Source of the DNA: Holophagales bacterium UBA5704
GTDB lineage: Bacteria; Acidobacteriota; Thermoanaerobaculia; Multivoradales; UBA5704
Direction: 5' to 3'
Length of the DNA: 54,366 nt
Assembly: GCA_002420005.1 (NCBI GenBank)
Contig: DIHE01000136.1
Coordinates: 42,058 to 96,423, forward strand
The position numbers and the translations under genes are program-made. Below, in pieces: positions 1 to 7,426 of this stretch (position 1 is the stretch's first letter; each line of letters starts with the position of its first letter). A model generated the notes under the pieces. The model was not told where the DNA came from. It ran no database searches and saw only the letters and a program-made list of their open reading frames with translations.

Positions 1-474
1 GCCGGCGTCCTTGGTGGCCTGCCGCTGCGAGTCGTCGAAATAGGCGGGAACGGTGATCACCGCCTCGCCGACCGGCTCGCCCAGGGATTCCTCGGCGAAC
101 TCCTTGATCTCCCGCAGGACCTGGGCCGAGATCTCCTCCGGGCTGTACTGGCGGTCGCGGATCTCGATCTTGACGTCGCCGTTGGGCGCCGCGACCAGGG
201 TGTAGGGGAGGACGCCGCGCGCCCGCTCCACCGAGGGGTCCTTGAACTTGCGGCCGATCAGGCGCTTGACCGCGTAGACCGTGTTCTCGGGGTTGGTGAT
301 CGCCTGACGCTTGGCGATCTGGCCGACCAGGCGGTCCCCTTCCTCGGCGAAGGCGACGATCGAGGGGGTGGTGCGGCTGCCTTCGCGGTTGGCAAGGACG
401 CGCGGCATCGTCGCCTCCACGATGGCGGCGCAGCTGTTCGTGGTCCCGAGGTCGATGCCGAGGATCTTGCTCAT
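1..474 (-). CDS. dnaK: Molecular chaperone DnaK (Hsp70), N-terminal part only
   Basis: This is the N-terminal 158 residues of DnaK; the window edge cuts off the rest. The protein starts MSKILGIDLGTTNSCAAIVE, which holds the Hsp70 phosphate-1 loop, and continues with VGQIAKRQAI, AVKRLIGRKF and ITVPAYFDDSQRQATKDAG, all standard DnaK nucleotide-binding-domain segments. DnaK is the ATP-driven cytosolic foldase that works with DnaJ and GrpE. Its ATG overlaps the grpE stop codon by four bases (ATGA at 471-474), so it is the third gene of the hrcA-grpE-dnaK operon and should share the CIRCE control upstream of hrcA. Compare the divergent Hsp70 paralogue at 50623-52299. Confidence 0.97.
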   Translation of the reverse strand, partial: MSKILGIDLGTTNSCAAIVEATMPRVLANREGSRTTPSIVAFAEEGDRLVGQIAKRQAITNPENTVYAVKRLIGRKFKDPSVERARGVLPYTLVAAPNGDVKIEIRDRQYSPEEISAQVLREIKEFAEESLGEPVGEAVITVPAYFDDSQRQATKDAG

Positions 475-1148
475 GAGGTCTCGCCACCTTCATCGGCTGG
501 AGGCCGGGCCGGCTCGGCGGGGACCGACACCTTGACCATCGCAGGCCGGAGAAGGCGATCGTGCAGCCGGTAACCGCGCCGCATCTCCCCGGTCACCGTC
601 GGCGTCTGCACCGCGGCGTCCTCCTCGCGGGACACCGCCTCGTGGAGCGCCGGATCGAACGGCTGACCGAGGGCGGCGACCTCCTGCACCCCGAAGCGGC
701 GCAACAGGTCGCCCATCTGGCGGTGGATCATCTCGACCCCCCGCTTCAAGTCGTCCGCAGAGCCCGCGGCGGCCAAGGCCAGGCTCAGGTTGTCGATGAT
801 GTCCAGGAAGTCGCGCAGCGGCTCGGCCAGGGCGTACTTCTTGAGGTCCTGGCGCTCGCGCTCGGCGCGCTTGCGGAAATTGTCGAAGTCCGCCAGCGTC
901 CGCATCGACCGGTCGCGCAGGTCGGCGATCTCCTGGCGCAGCTTGGCGGTCTCCTCCTCGGCGGAGGGTCCGCTCTCCGGGGCCGGGGCGGGTGGAGGGT
1001 CAGCCTGGCGGGCGGCGGGCGCCTCGGCGCCGCGCTCCACCTCTTCCACCGCGGCCACCGCATCCCGCATGGCCGCCTCCAGATCGTCGTTCTGGTCGTC
1101 CAGATCCAAAGAAACGTCCGGAGCGTCGTCGCTGTTCCGTTCTTCCAT
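471..1148 (-). CDS. grpE: Nucleotide exchange factor GrpE
   Basis: GrpE dimerises and triggers ADP release from DnaK. The 225-residue product starts MEERNSDDAPD, has a long acidic, proline-rich N-terminus (about 1-80), a coiled-coil helix (ELRDRSMRTLADFDNFRKR-like segment around 85-120), and the C-terminal beta-wing with the family signature region GVQEVAALGQPFDPALHEAV. An in-frame ATG lies 60 bases further upstream, but the preceding residues do not look like GrpE, and the chosen start leaves a 31-base gap after hrcA. The stop overlaps the dnaK start. It is expected to be heat-inducible as part of the CIRCE-controlled operon. Confidence 0.95.
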   Translation of the reverse strand: MEERNSDDAPDVSLDLDDQNDDLEAAMRDAVAAVEEVERGAEAPAARQADPPPAPAPESGPSAEEETAKLRQEIADLRDRSMRTLADFDNFRKRAERERQDLKKYALAEPLRDFLDIIDNLSLALAAAGSADDLKRGVEMIHRQMGDLLRRFGVQEVAALGQPFDPALHEAVSREEDAAVQTPTVTGEMRRGYRLHDRLLRPAMVKVSVPAEPARPPADEGGETS

Positions 1149-1179
1149 GATGCGTCTCTCCCCGTTCTCGGAAATTCTA

Positions 1180-2262
1180 CTACTTCCTCTCCGGACCCCC
1201 GGAAACACTGTCCGCCAGGGCCCGGCTCAGAGCCTCCCCGAGGAAATGCACCAAGGGGATGACCCGCTCGTACTCCATCCGCGAAGGGCCGATGATCCCC
1301 AGGGTCCCCAGGGTCTGGTCTCCCAATCCATAGGGAGCGGCCACGACGCTGAAATCCAGCTCCGAGGTCAGCTCGCTGTCCTCGCCGATCAGCACCCGCA
1401 CGCCGCATCCCTGCAGGCACTGGTTGAGCAGCCGCACCAGGCGGGCCTTGTCGGCGAAGGCGTCGAACATCCGGCGCACCCGCTGGATGTCGGCCATCTC
1501 CGGATGGCTGAGCAGCGAAGGCGCGCCGTCCACCAGCACCTCGGGACCGGCGGGCAGGTCGAGCCCGCGGCGGGCGAGCTCGATGGCCAACGCGAGCATC
1601 CGGTCCACCTGCGCCCGCTCCTCGGCCATCAGCTGCAACAACCGGTCGCGGATCTCCCGCAAGGTCTGCCCGGCGAAGTTCTCGGTGAGGTAGGCCGCGG
1701 AGCGCATCAGCTCGTCGCGCGGCACCTCCTCCTCCAGATCCAGGATCTTGTTGTCCACGAATCCGGTCGACGACACCACCACGCAAAGCACCCGGCGGCC
1801 GGACAGCGGCACGAAGTCCACCGTCTGCAGCACCGTGTCGCCCACCGCCGGAGTGACCACGATGCCCACCTGGTGCGACAGCTCCGACAGCAGATGCGAC
1901 GCCGCCCCCATGATCTGGTCCGCGTCGCCGCCGCGCAGGTTCTCCTCGATGTACCGGCGCTCCTTGGCCGGCACCTTGCGGGCCTGCATCATCGACTGGA
2001 TGAACAGGTGGTAGGCCGCCGCCGTGGGCACCCGGCCGGCCGAGGTGTGCGGCTGCATCAGGTAGCCCCACTCCTCCAGGTCGGCCATCGTGTTGCGGAT
2101 CGACGCCGCGGACAGCCCCAGGCGTCCATGCTTCGACACCGAGCGCGAGCTCACCGGCTCCGCGCTCAGGATGTAGGTCAAGATGACGTCCTTCAAGATC
2201 TCGCGATCCCGCGCCGTCAACTGGGTCAGATCCCTGAGCTCCGCCATGACTTTGGGCCCCAT
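1180..2262 (-). CDS. hrcA: Heat-inducible transcription repressor HrcA
   Basis: HrcA is the repressor that binds CIRCE and shuts off chaperone operons until GroEL or DnaK capacity is exceeded. The product (up to 360 residues) has the N-terminal winged helix (LTARDREILKDVILTYI, then EPVSSRSVSKHGRLGLSAASIRNTMADLEEWGYL) and the GAF-like dimerisation domain with LNQCLQGCGVRVLIGEDSE and PYGLGDQTLGTLGIIGPSRMEY near the C-terminus, both highly typical. Two starts are possible: ATG at 2262 or ATG at 2247 (MAELRDL), the latter closer to the usual HrcA N-terminus. It is first in the operon, directly behind a CIRCE element that it should bind, so it is autoregulated. Confidence 0.96.
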   Translation of the reverse strand: MGPKVMAELRDLTQLTARDREILKDVILTYILSAEPVSSRSVSKHGRLGLSAASIRNTMADLEEWGYLMQPHTSAGRVPTAAAYHLFIQSMMQARKVPAKERRYIEENLRGGDADQIMGAASHLLSELSHQVGIVVTPAVGDTVLQTVDFVPLSGRRVLCVVVSSTGFVDNKILDLEEEVPRDELMRSAAYLTENFAGQTLREIRDRLLQLMAEERAQVDRMLALAIELARRGLDLPAGPEVLVDGAPSLLSHPEMADIQRVRRMFDAFADKARLVRLLNQCLQGCGVRVLIGEDSELTSELDFSVVAAPYGLGDQTLGTLGIIGPSRMEYERVIPLVHFLGEALSRALADSVSGGPERK

Positions 2263-2281
2263 CTGCGCCGGGGTGCGGCGT

Positions 2282-2308
2282 TTAGCACTCTCGGCACCCG
2301 ACTGCTAA
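2282..2308 (-). promoter_or_regulatory. CIRCE operator (HrcA-binding inverted repeat)
   Basis: TTAGCACTC (2282-2290), a 9-base spacer, then GACTGCTAA (2300-2308). The CIRCE consensus is TTAGCACTC-N9-GAGTGCTAA, so the left arm is perfect and the right arm has one mismatch. It lies 20 bases before the hrcA start and directly downstream of the -10 box, where bound HrcA would block initiation. Confidence 0.95.
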
Positions 2309-2311
2309 CGC

Positions 2312-2341
2312 ATGGTACCGGGCGCGTTATTCTACTGTCAA
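2312..2341 (-). promoter_or_regulatory. Sigma-70-type promoter of hrcA-grpE-dnaK
   Basis: Read on the minus strand: a perfect -35 box TTGACA (2341-2336), an 18-base spacer and a -10 box TACCAT (2317-2312, four of six consensus positions). The predicted start of transcription falls inside the CIRCE element, the standard arrangement of CIRCE-repressed promoters. The -10 sequence is imperfect, but its position relative to -35 and CIRCE supports it. Confidence 0.75.
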
Positions 2342-2376
2342 GGAGGCCATTTTGCAAAGTGCTGAGGACAAAGAGA

Positions 2377-2407
2377 TTGCCCGTCTGCCCGGCGGGGGTG
2401 CTATCGT
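2377..2407 (+). promoter_or_regulatory. Possible promoter of the DUF2520 gene (leaderless)
   Basis: TTGCCC (2377-2382), a 19-base spacer and TATCGT (2402-2407); the ATG follows after six bases and no ribosome-binding sequence lies between. The boxes are weak on their own; the same close -10 to ATG spacing recurs at several genes in this window. Confidence 0.35.
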
Positions 2408-2413
2408 CCTCTC

Positions 2414-3220
2414 ATGGCCGCTCCCCTCGCGCTCCGCGGTCTCTCCTTCTCACTGGTGGGTCCGGGCCGGGTTGGAGCGAGCCTCGCCGCCTGGCTGACC
2501 GCCTGCGGGGCACGGCTCGGTTCCTCGGTCGGCCGCGCCGGCTTGGAACAGCTCACGACCGGCGGGCAGGACCTCCTCCTGCTCGCAGTCCCGGACCCGG
2601 CCCTCCCCGGCGTGGCGGCACAGCTGGCACACCGGCCGCAGGCGGCGGTGGCCCTCCACACCTCCGGCAGCCTCGACGCCGCCGTGCTCGCCCCGCTCGC
2701 CGCCGCAGGGACCGCGGTGGGAACTCTGCATCCGCTCAAGGCGTTTCCGCACCCGCTGCCGGACCCGGAGCAGGTGCGCGGCGTCTTCTTCGCGGTGGAC
2801 GGCGACCCGGAGGCCCGTGCGCTCGCTTTCCGGATCGCCTCCGCCTGGGGCGCCGAAGCCGCCCAGGTCCCCGCCGCGGCACGCTCCCTCTACCACTTCG
2901 CAGCCACCCTCGCCGCCGGTGGCGTGGTCACCCTGCTCGCCGCCGCCGAGGAGATCGCCGGGCGGCTCGGTCTGCCCGCGGCGGTGACCCGCGGCTACCT
3001 GGAGCTCTGTAAAGGCGCGGTGGCCGCGGCGGCGGAAGCCCACGCGGAGGGCCGCCCCCTGGGGGCCGCGTTGACCGGCCCGGTGGCCCGCGGCGACCAC
3101 GCCACCGTGGCGCGTCATCTGGAAGCTCTCGCCGCTCTCGCCCCGGAAAAGCTCCCGCTGACCCGGGAGCTGGCGCAGGAGACGCTGCGCCAGCGCGAGC
3201 GGGCTGTCCCGCGTGTATGA
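2414..3220 (+). CDS. Rossmann-fold DUF2520 protein (NADP-binding oxidoreductase-like)
   Basis: A 268-residue cytosolic protein with an N-terminal dinucleotide-binding motif (LVGPGRVGASLAAWL, residues about 14-28), then LAVPDPALPGVAAQL and HTSGSLDAAVLAPL. The C-terminal all-helical half has YHFAATLAAGGVVTLLAAAEEI and a GPVARGDHATVARHLEAL segment. This two-domain layout matches the Rossmann-like/DUF2520 family, related to pyrroline-5-carboxylate and 6-phosphogluconate reductase folds; the physiological substrate is not known. It precedes the enoyl-CoA hydratase by 78 bases. No Shine-Dalgarno sequence is visible; TATCGT at 2402-2407 lies six bases before the ATG, which suggests a leaderless message. 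Confidence 0.85.
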   Translation: MAAPLALRGLSFSLVGPGRVGASLAAWLTACGARLGSSVGRAGLEQLTTGGQDLLLLAVPDPALPGVAAQLAHRPQAAVALHTSGSLDAAVLAPLAAAGTAVGTLHPLKAFPHPLPDPEQVRGVFFAVDGDPEARALAFRIASAWGAEAAQVPAAARSLYHFAATLAAGGVVTLLAAAEEIAGRLGLPAAVTRGYLELCKGAVAAAAEAHAEGRPLGAALTGPVARGDHATVARHLEALAALAPEKLPLTRELAQETLRQRERAVPRV

Positions 3221-3298
3221 TCCCCCTGCCTGCGGCGCGCGCCCCGGTCCCGAGGCCGGGCGTGGCCCCAACCCCGAATCTCAGAGGAGAAACTTCTC

Positions 3299-4075
3299 AT
3301 GGCCAAGACCATCCTGGTGGAACGCGAAGGCCGCGTCGCCATCCTGACCGTCAACCGTCCCGACAAGCTGAACGCCCTCAACGACCAGGTCCGCGTCGAC
3401 CTGCTCGCCGCCCTGGCCGCGATCGAGACCGACGACTCCGTCGGTGCCGTGGTGATCACCGGAGCGGGCGAGAAGTCGTTCATCGCCGGCGCCGACATCG
3501 GCGAGTTCGCCGGGCGCACCCCGTTCGACCAGCGCCACGCCATGCGCAGCCCGCGGATCTTCGACATCATGTCGACCTTCCCCAAGCCGGTCATCGCGAT
3601 GATCAACGGCTTCTGCCTGGGCGGCGGCTGCGAGCTGGCACTCTCCTGCGACTTCCGGATCGCCTCGGACAAGGCGCGCTTCGGCCAGCCGGAGATCAAG
3701 CTCGGCATCATCCCGGGCGGCGGCGGCACGCAGCGCCTCTCCCGCCTCGTCGGTGTCGGCCAGGCGATGCGCCTGATCCTCTCCGGCGACATGATCGACG
3801 CCGCGGAAGCGAGCCGCATCGGCCTCGTCGAGCTGGTCGTCCCCGCCGACGAGCTGCGCGCCAAGACCCTGGAGCTCGCCGGCCGGATCGCCGGCATGAG
3901 CCCGCTCACCCTGAAGATCGCCAAGGAGTCCGTGCGCGCCAGCGAAAAGATGAGCATCGAGGAGGGGGTCACCTACGAGCGCGACCTCTTCTGTCTCTGC
4001 TTCTCCTCCGCCGACAAGGAAGAGGGCGTCAAGGCGTTCCTGGAGAAGCGGCAACCGCAGTGGACCGGGCGCTGA
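3299..4075 (+). CDS. Enoyl-CoA hydratase (crotonase family)
   Basis: A 258-residue enzyme of the usual family length that adds water to trans-2-enoyl-CoA in fatty-acid or amino-acid breakdown. The oxyanion-hole segments FIAGADIGEF (61-70) and NGFCLGGGCELAL (103-115) are present. Both catalytic glutamates are in place: E112 in GGGCELAL and E132 in QPEIKLGIIPGGGGTQRL. A strong ribosome-binding site (AGAGGAGA, about 3281-3288) precedes the ATG. It is followed after 22 bases by the kynureninase-like gene, so the two are probably co-transcribed. The exact chain-length specificity cannot be read from the sequence. Confidence 0.93.
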   Translation: MAKTILVEREGRVAILTVNRPDKLNALNDQVRVDLLAALAAIETDDSVGAVVITGAGEKSFIAGADIGEFAGRTPFDQRHAMRSPRIFDIMSTFPKPVIAMINGFCLGGGCELALSCDFRIASDKARFGQPEIKLGIIPGGGGTQRLSRLVGVGQAMRLILSGDMIDAAEASRIGLVELVVPADELRAKTLELAGRIAGMSPLTLKIAKESVRASEKMSIEEGVTYERDLFCLCFSSADKEEGVKAFLEKRQPQWTGR

Positions 4076-4097
4076 GCCCCTCCGGCGATCACGGGAG

Positions 4098-5261
4098 ATG
4101 ACGATGGCCGCCCCGCACGAGGACCTGCTGGCACTGCGCTCCGAGTTCCCCATTCTGGAGACCTCGACGTATCTGATCAACAACTCCCTCGGCGCCATGC
4201 CGCGCCGGGTGCACGACGAGCTGGAGACCTTCGCCACCGAGTGGGAAACCCGCGGCGTGCGCGCCTGGCACGAGGGCTGGTGGGAGATGGCGATCACCAC
4301 CGGCGACCTGCTCGCCCCTCTGCTCGGCGTCCAGCCCGGCTCGATCGCGATGCACCAGAACGTCTCGGTGGCGGCGGCCCTCTTCCTCTCCTGCATCGAC
4401 TACCCGGCGGCGAAGAATCGTATCGTCTACACCGAGCTGCACTTCCCCAACGTCATGTACCTGCTGGAGGGGGAGCGCAAGAAGGGCGCCGAGATCGTCG
4501 TCGTCCCCTCGGACGACGGCATCGGCGTCCCCACCGAGCGCCTGCTCGCCGCGATCGACGAGCGGACCCGCCTGGTGCCCATCTCGCACACCCTGTTCCG
4601 CAGCGCCTTCATCCAGGACGCCGAAGCGATCGCCCGGCGATGCCGCGAGGTGGGCGCGACGCTTCTTCTCGACGTCTACCAGTCGACCGGCGTGGTGCCC
4701 CTCTACCTGGAGAAGTGGGGCGTCGACGCCGCCGTAGGAGGCTCGGTGAAGTGGCTCTGCGGCGGCCCCGGGGCGGGTTATCTCTGGGTGAACCCGGAGA
4801 TCGCGGACACCCTGGAGCCCTCGTTCACCGGCTGGCAGTCGGACGAGGAGCCCTTCGCCTTCCGGCCCGGCCCGATCCGCTACGCCAAGGGCGGCTGGCG
4901 CTTCCTCACCGGCACGCCGAACATCCCGGCCCTCTACTCCTGCCGTCCCGGCTACCGCATCGTGGCCGGCGTCGGCGCGGAGAAGATCCGCGAGCGCTCC
5001 CTCGCCCTCACCGCCCACCTCATGGGCATCGCCGAAGAAGCCGGCTTCACCTTGAACACCCCGCGCGACCCGAAGCACCGCGGCGGCACCGTCTCCATCT
5101 GGCACGAAGACGCCGAACGCCTCTGCAAGGAGCTGATCGCGCGAGAGATCGTGTGCGACTACCGGCCGCGCGCCGGCATTCGGCTGTCCCCCCACTTCTA
5201 CAACACCGAGGCGGAGCTGGAGCACGCGGTGCGGACGCTCAAGGAGCTGGCGGGGAGGTAG
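4098..5261 (+). CDS. Kynureninase-like PLP-dependent enzyme (aminotransferase class V fold)
   Basis: A 387-residue fold-type I PLP enzyme. D192 in LDVYQSTG and K218 in GGSVKWLCGGPGAGYLWV are the expected PLP-pyridine aspartate and Schiff-base lysine. The GGPGAGYLWV run, the downstream GTPNIPALYSCRPGYRIV and the C-terminal RAGIRLSPHFYNTEAEL closely recall kynureninase, which cleaves L-kynurenine to anthranilate and alanine; cysteine desulfurase-like relatives are the alternative. Two adjacent ATGs (4098, 4104) could serve as the start. It follows an enoyl-CoA hydratase in the same direction. Anthranilate produced here could feed the trp genes at 33257 onward, but that link is inference. Confidence 0.8.
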   Translation: MTMAAPHEDLLALRSEFPILETSTYLINNSLGAMPRRVHDELETFATEWETRGVRAWHEGWWEMAITTGDLLAPLLGVQPGSIAMHQNVSVAAALFLSCIDYPAAKNRIVYTELHFPNVMYLLEGERKKGAEIVVVPSDDGIGVPTERLLAAIDERTRLVPISHTLFRSAFIQDAEAIARRCREVGATLLLDVYQSTGVVPLYLEKWGVDAAVGGSVKWLCGGPGAGYLWVNPEIADTLEPSFTGWQSDEEPFAFRPGPIRYAKGGWRFLTGTPNIPALYSCRPGYRIVAGVGAEKIRERSLALTAHLMGIAEEAGFTLNTPRDPKHRGGTVSIWHEDAERLCKELIAREIVCDYRPRAGIRLSPHFYNTEAELEHAVRTLKELAGR

Positions 5262-5577
5262 GGGGCGGGGGCTGCGACGCCGAGGCGCGGACCTTTCGCG
5301 CCGCGGCGCAGGTGGGCGTAGTGGGTTGCAGAAGACTTGCGCCGCGGCGTGCGAGAGGTGCGCCACGGCGTGGAGGAACTGCGCCATGGCCCGGGAGACT
5401 CCTACCGCGGCGCAGGCCCTGCGCGCCACGGCGCAGGTGGATGCTGAGGTACAGAGTTGACTGGCGCCGCGGCGTGGGCGCCCTACGCCCCGGCGCAAGA
5501 GGCTCACGCCACGGCGTAGAGAAGCCCGAGCCGTGCGCCCCAGGGGAGCCTTCACCCGCGAGCTACACCTCGCCGGC
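5262..5577. other. Convergent intergenic region holding a phased palindrome array
   Basis: This 316-base gap separates the ends of the kynureninase-like gene (plus) and the DUF4276 gene (minus). It is very GC-rich, and both strands stay open in some frames only because of base composition. The only structure seen is the 21-bp array annotated separately; no promoter, RNA gene or intrinsic terminator with a T-run was found. Confidence 0.7.
5277..5517. repeat. Array of 12-bp palindromes at 21-bp spacing
   Basis: Ten recognisable copies of RCGCCRCGGCGY-like palindromes start at 5277, 5298, 5339, 5360, 5381, 5402, 5423, 5464, 5485 and 5506. The spacing is 21 bases, except two intervals of 41 bases where a unit appears eroded (near 5318 and 5444). 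The copy at 5298-5309 is a perfect palindrome, GCGCCGCGGCGC. The 9-base linkers share no sequence, so only the palindromic core and the period are conserved. Twenty-one bases is two DNA helical turns, so every core faces the same side. There are no CRISPR-like spacers. Function unknown. Confidence 0.85.
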
Positions 5578-6255
5578 TCACCGCAGCGGCGGCAAACTCT
5601 CGAGCTGATTCACCCAGGCGGCAAAGTGCCTGCACTCGGCACAGATCCGGTCGAGCCCGATCCGTTGCGCTGCGGCCGGGCCGTGCAAAGTTTTCACATA
5701 GGTCGGCTTCAGCACTTTCAGTCGCGCGGAAGGGTGGGTCTGTGCGCCGTCGTTGACATGCTCCGGACTCATGGCGGCCTGGCGCGCTGCCCGCAGGGCG
5801 TCCAGAGAGCCCATCCATTCCGGACGCACCTCGACGAGCCTCCCGATGTCGGAGAACAGGAGCGACTCGAATTCGTGCGGCTGGATGTACGGGACGAAAC
5901 GGTCCTGCCGGCACCCTGCTTCCTGCGTCACCACCTCTCGCAGGGACTCCTCGACGGATCTCGCCCGGGCGATCGGATCTCTCGTCCCCGCCGATTCCGC
6001 GACGCCGGGAAATCCGGCCGCAAGGCCATAGAGGTCGAACAGCGTCGTGACATACGTGTCACCCCGCTCGCGCAGCGTGTTCCGCAGGTAGCGGACCACC
6101 CGATCCCGGGAGAGGCCCCCACCCCGGGACGAAGAAGATGTCCGGATCAGCCGGGGCTCCAAGAAGATGTCGCCCCCCGCGAGCACGGGCGCCAGGACGT
6201 CGCGGACAAAGATCTCCTCGGTCTGCCCCTCGCCGACGACGATCACCTCGATCAT
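5578..6255 (-). CDS. DUF4276 protein, TOPRIM-like; likely defence effector
   Basis: A 225-residue protein starting MIEVIVVGEGQTEEIFVRDVL. GEGQTE (8-13), LFDLYG (72-77) and HEFESLLFSD (127-136) are the conserved blocks of DUF4276. They match the acidic residues of TOPRIM-type nucleases of the OLD/RloB kind. An upstream in-frame ATG at 6321 lies inside the neighbour and is not used here. The ATG at 6255 overlaps the stop of the AAA ATPase gene by four bases (ATGA). An ATPase plus a TOPRIM-like partner is the architecture of PARIS, RloAB and AbiL-type anti-phage systems. The defence role is inferred; the family assignment is fairly sure. Confidence 0.82.
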   Translation of the reverse strand: MIEVIVVGEGQTEEIFVRDVLAPVLAGGDIFLEPRLIRTSSSSRGGGLSRDRVVRYLRNTLRERGDTYVTTLFDLYGLAAGFPGVAESAGTRDPIARARSVEESLREVVTQEAGCRQDRFVPYIQPHEFESLLFSDIGRLVEVRPEWMGSLDALRAARQAAMSPEHVNDGAQTHPSARLKVLKPTYVKTLHGPAAAQRIGLDRICAECRHFAAWVNQLESLPPLR

Positions 6256-7337
6256 CGTGCCGGCCTCCCGCCGAGGACGTTCATCTTCCACAGCTCGCCC
6301 AGCGTGTAGTCCTGCAACCATTCCTCCAACCGCCCGGCGTCGAGGCGCTCGAAGGTCGAGGCTCCCTCCTTGCGACCGACCACGACGACGTCTTCAGGAG
6401 CCAGCTCGTTGATCAGGTCGACCGACTGGGTCGAGACGATGATCTGGCGCTGCTCGCTCGCCTGCCGCAGCAGACCCGCCAGAACGGTCAGGGCGAACGG
6501 ATGAAGGCCCAGCTCAGGCTCATCGATCAGGATCGTGGACGGCTGGAGATGAGCAGGTTGGAGCAGGATCGTGGCCAGGCCGATGAAGCGCAGGGAGCCG
6601 TCCGACAACTGGCGCGGGCTGCGAGGCGTCTCGGGATCGCCCTGCTCCAGCCACTCAAGCTCGACCCGCTCGCCTGGGTCCTCGCGATGAACGAAGTCGG
6701 CAAAAAACGGCGCCACCAGGCGGATCGTCGAGACGATGCTCTGGTGATGGTCAGGAAAGCGCTCGCGAAGAAAACGCAGAAAGGGTGCCAGGTTCGCGGC
6801 ATCCGGCTTGAGCTTCAGATTGTCCCGCACCGGCTGCGCGTGGCGCAGCGGTGCCTCACGGCCCGTGTCATGGAGGTGGTAGACGCGCCAACCCCGGAGC
6901 GCCTCCAGGACAAAGCCGGCGAGCGCGTCCTTCCGGGCCTCCGGGAGCTGCGCTTCGCCATGGCCGCTGCCCAGAGAACGAATCTCGCCCGGATCGGCAT
7001 CCCCCGAGAACCAGGTCTCCTCGCGGGAGAACACCAGACGGGAGGCCGCCGGGCGAAGGGAGAACCTGTAGCCATTGCGCCCGAAGTAGAGCTCTACGTC
7101 GAGCTGGTCCGTCCGCTTGCGCGTACCGAAGAGCAGACCGTCCGGCCCGTCCTGCTCCTGGACGAAGAGCTGCAGCCGCTGCTCGGCCAGCTCGGGAAGC
7201 ATCCGGAACAGGCTGATGAAGTTGCTCTTGCCCGCTCCGTTGGCGCCGATCAAGACGTTCAGGTCCCGCAGCGCGAAGTCCTCCAGGCTACGGATGGACT
7301 TGAAGCCTCGGATCGTCAGGCGCTCCAGCGGAACCAT
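6252..7337 (-). CDS. AAA family ATPase (SMC/ABC-like, AAA15/AAA21 type)
   Basis: A 361-residue ABC/SMC-type ATPase. It has LTIRGFKSI (7-15), Walker A GANGAGKSN (31-39), an insertion with an ABC-like signature LSDGSLRF (244-251), Walker B TILIDEPELGLHP (268-280) and the switch segment VSTQSVDL (301-308). Such stand-alone ATPases act as sensors or scaffolds in toxin-like two-gene systems with TOPRIM or HNH partners. It is translationally coupled to the DUF4276 gene. No Shine-Dalgarno sequence is seen; TAGAGT at 7350-7345 (minus) ends seven bases before the ATG, consistent with a leaderless transcript. The function in phage defence is inferred from the pairing. Confidence 0.85.
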   Translation of the reverse strand: MVPLERLTIRGFKSIRSLEDFALRDLNVLIGANGAGKSNFISLFRMLPELAEQRLQLFVQEQDGPDGLLFGTRKRTDQLDVELYFGRNGYRFSLRPAASRLVFSREETWFSGDADPGEIRSLGSGHGEAQLPEARKDALAGFVLEALRGWRVYHLHDTGREAPLRHAQPVRDNLKLKPDAANLAPFLRFLRERFPDHHQSIVSTIRLVAPFFADFVHREDPGERVELEWLEQGDPETPRSPRQLSDGSLRFIGLATILLQPAHLQPSTILIDEPELGLHPFALTVLAGLLRQASEQRQIIVSTQSVDLINELAPEDVVVVGRKEGASTFERLDAGRLEEWLQDYTLGELWKMNVLGGRPAR

Positions 7338-7344
7338 GGGAGAA

Positions 7345-7350
7345 ACTCTA
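7345..7350 (-). promoter_or_regulatory. Possible -10 box of the AAA/DUF4276 pair
   Basis: TAGAGT on the minus strand, seven bases before the ATG at 7337. Four of six positions match TATAAT. No good -35 box was found. Confidence 0.3.
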
Positions 7351-7392
7351 CACCAGGCACAGCCACGTCGCCCTGCGCCCCCGTCCTCCTCC

Positions 7393-7398
7393 TATAAT
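7393..7398 (+). promoter_or_regulatory. -10 box TATAAT before the ECF sigma gene
   Basis: A perfect TATAAT in the context CTATAATCC, 28 bases before the ATG at 7427. The same nine bases precede the methyltransferase gene (24842-24850) and the Hsp70-like gene (minus strand near 52309-52315). No consensus -35 box is evident. Confidence 0.55.
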
Positions 7399-7426
7399 CC
7401 TCCTCTCACCCCGGCCGGGGATCACC

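Noticed and set aside
471..3012. Several long frames opposite hrcA-grpE (for example 785-2071 minus and 790-3012 plus)
   Set aside because: They give arginine-, glycine- and proline-rich products without domains and overlap the clear GrpE and HrcA genes.
3221..3298. Intrinsic terminator between the DUF2520 and crotonase genes
   Set aside because: There is a GC-rich inverted repeat, but it is imperfect and has no T-run; the genes may well be co-transcribed.
5277..5517. CRISPR array
   Set aside because: Units are 12-bp degenerate palindromes with 9-base gaps; there are no spacers of 30-40 bases, no cas genes, and no conserved repeat of usual length.
5262..5577. A coding sequence with seven-residue repeats across the 21-bp array (open on both strands)
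   Set aside because: The frames merge with antisense of the neighbouring gene, no start with a ribosome-binding site fits, and only the palindromic core, not the linker codons, is conserved.
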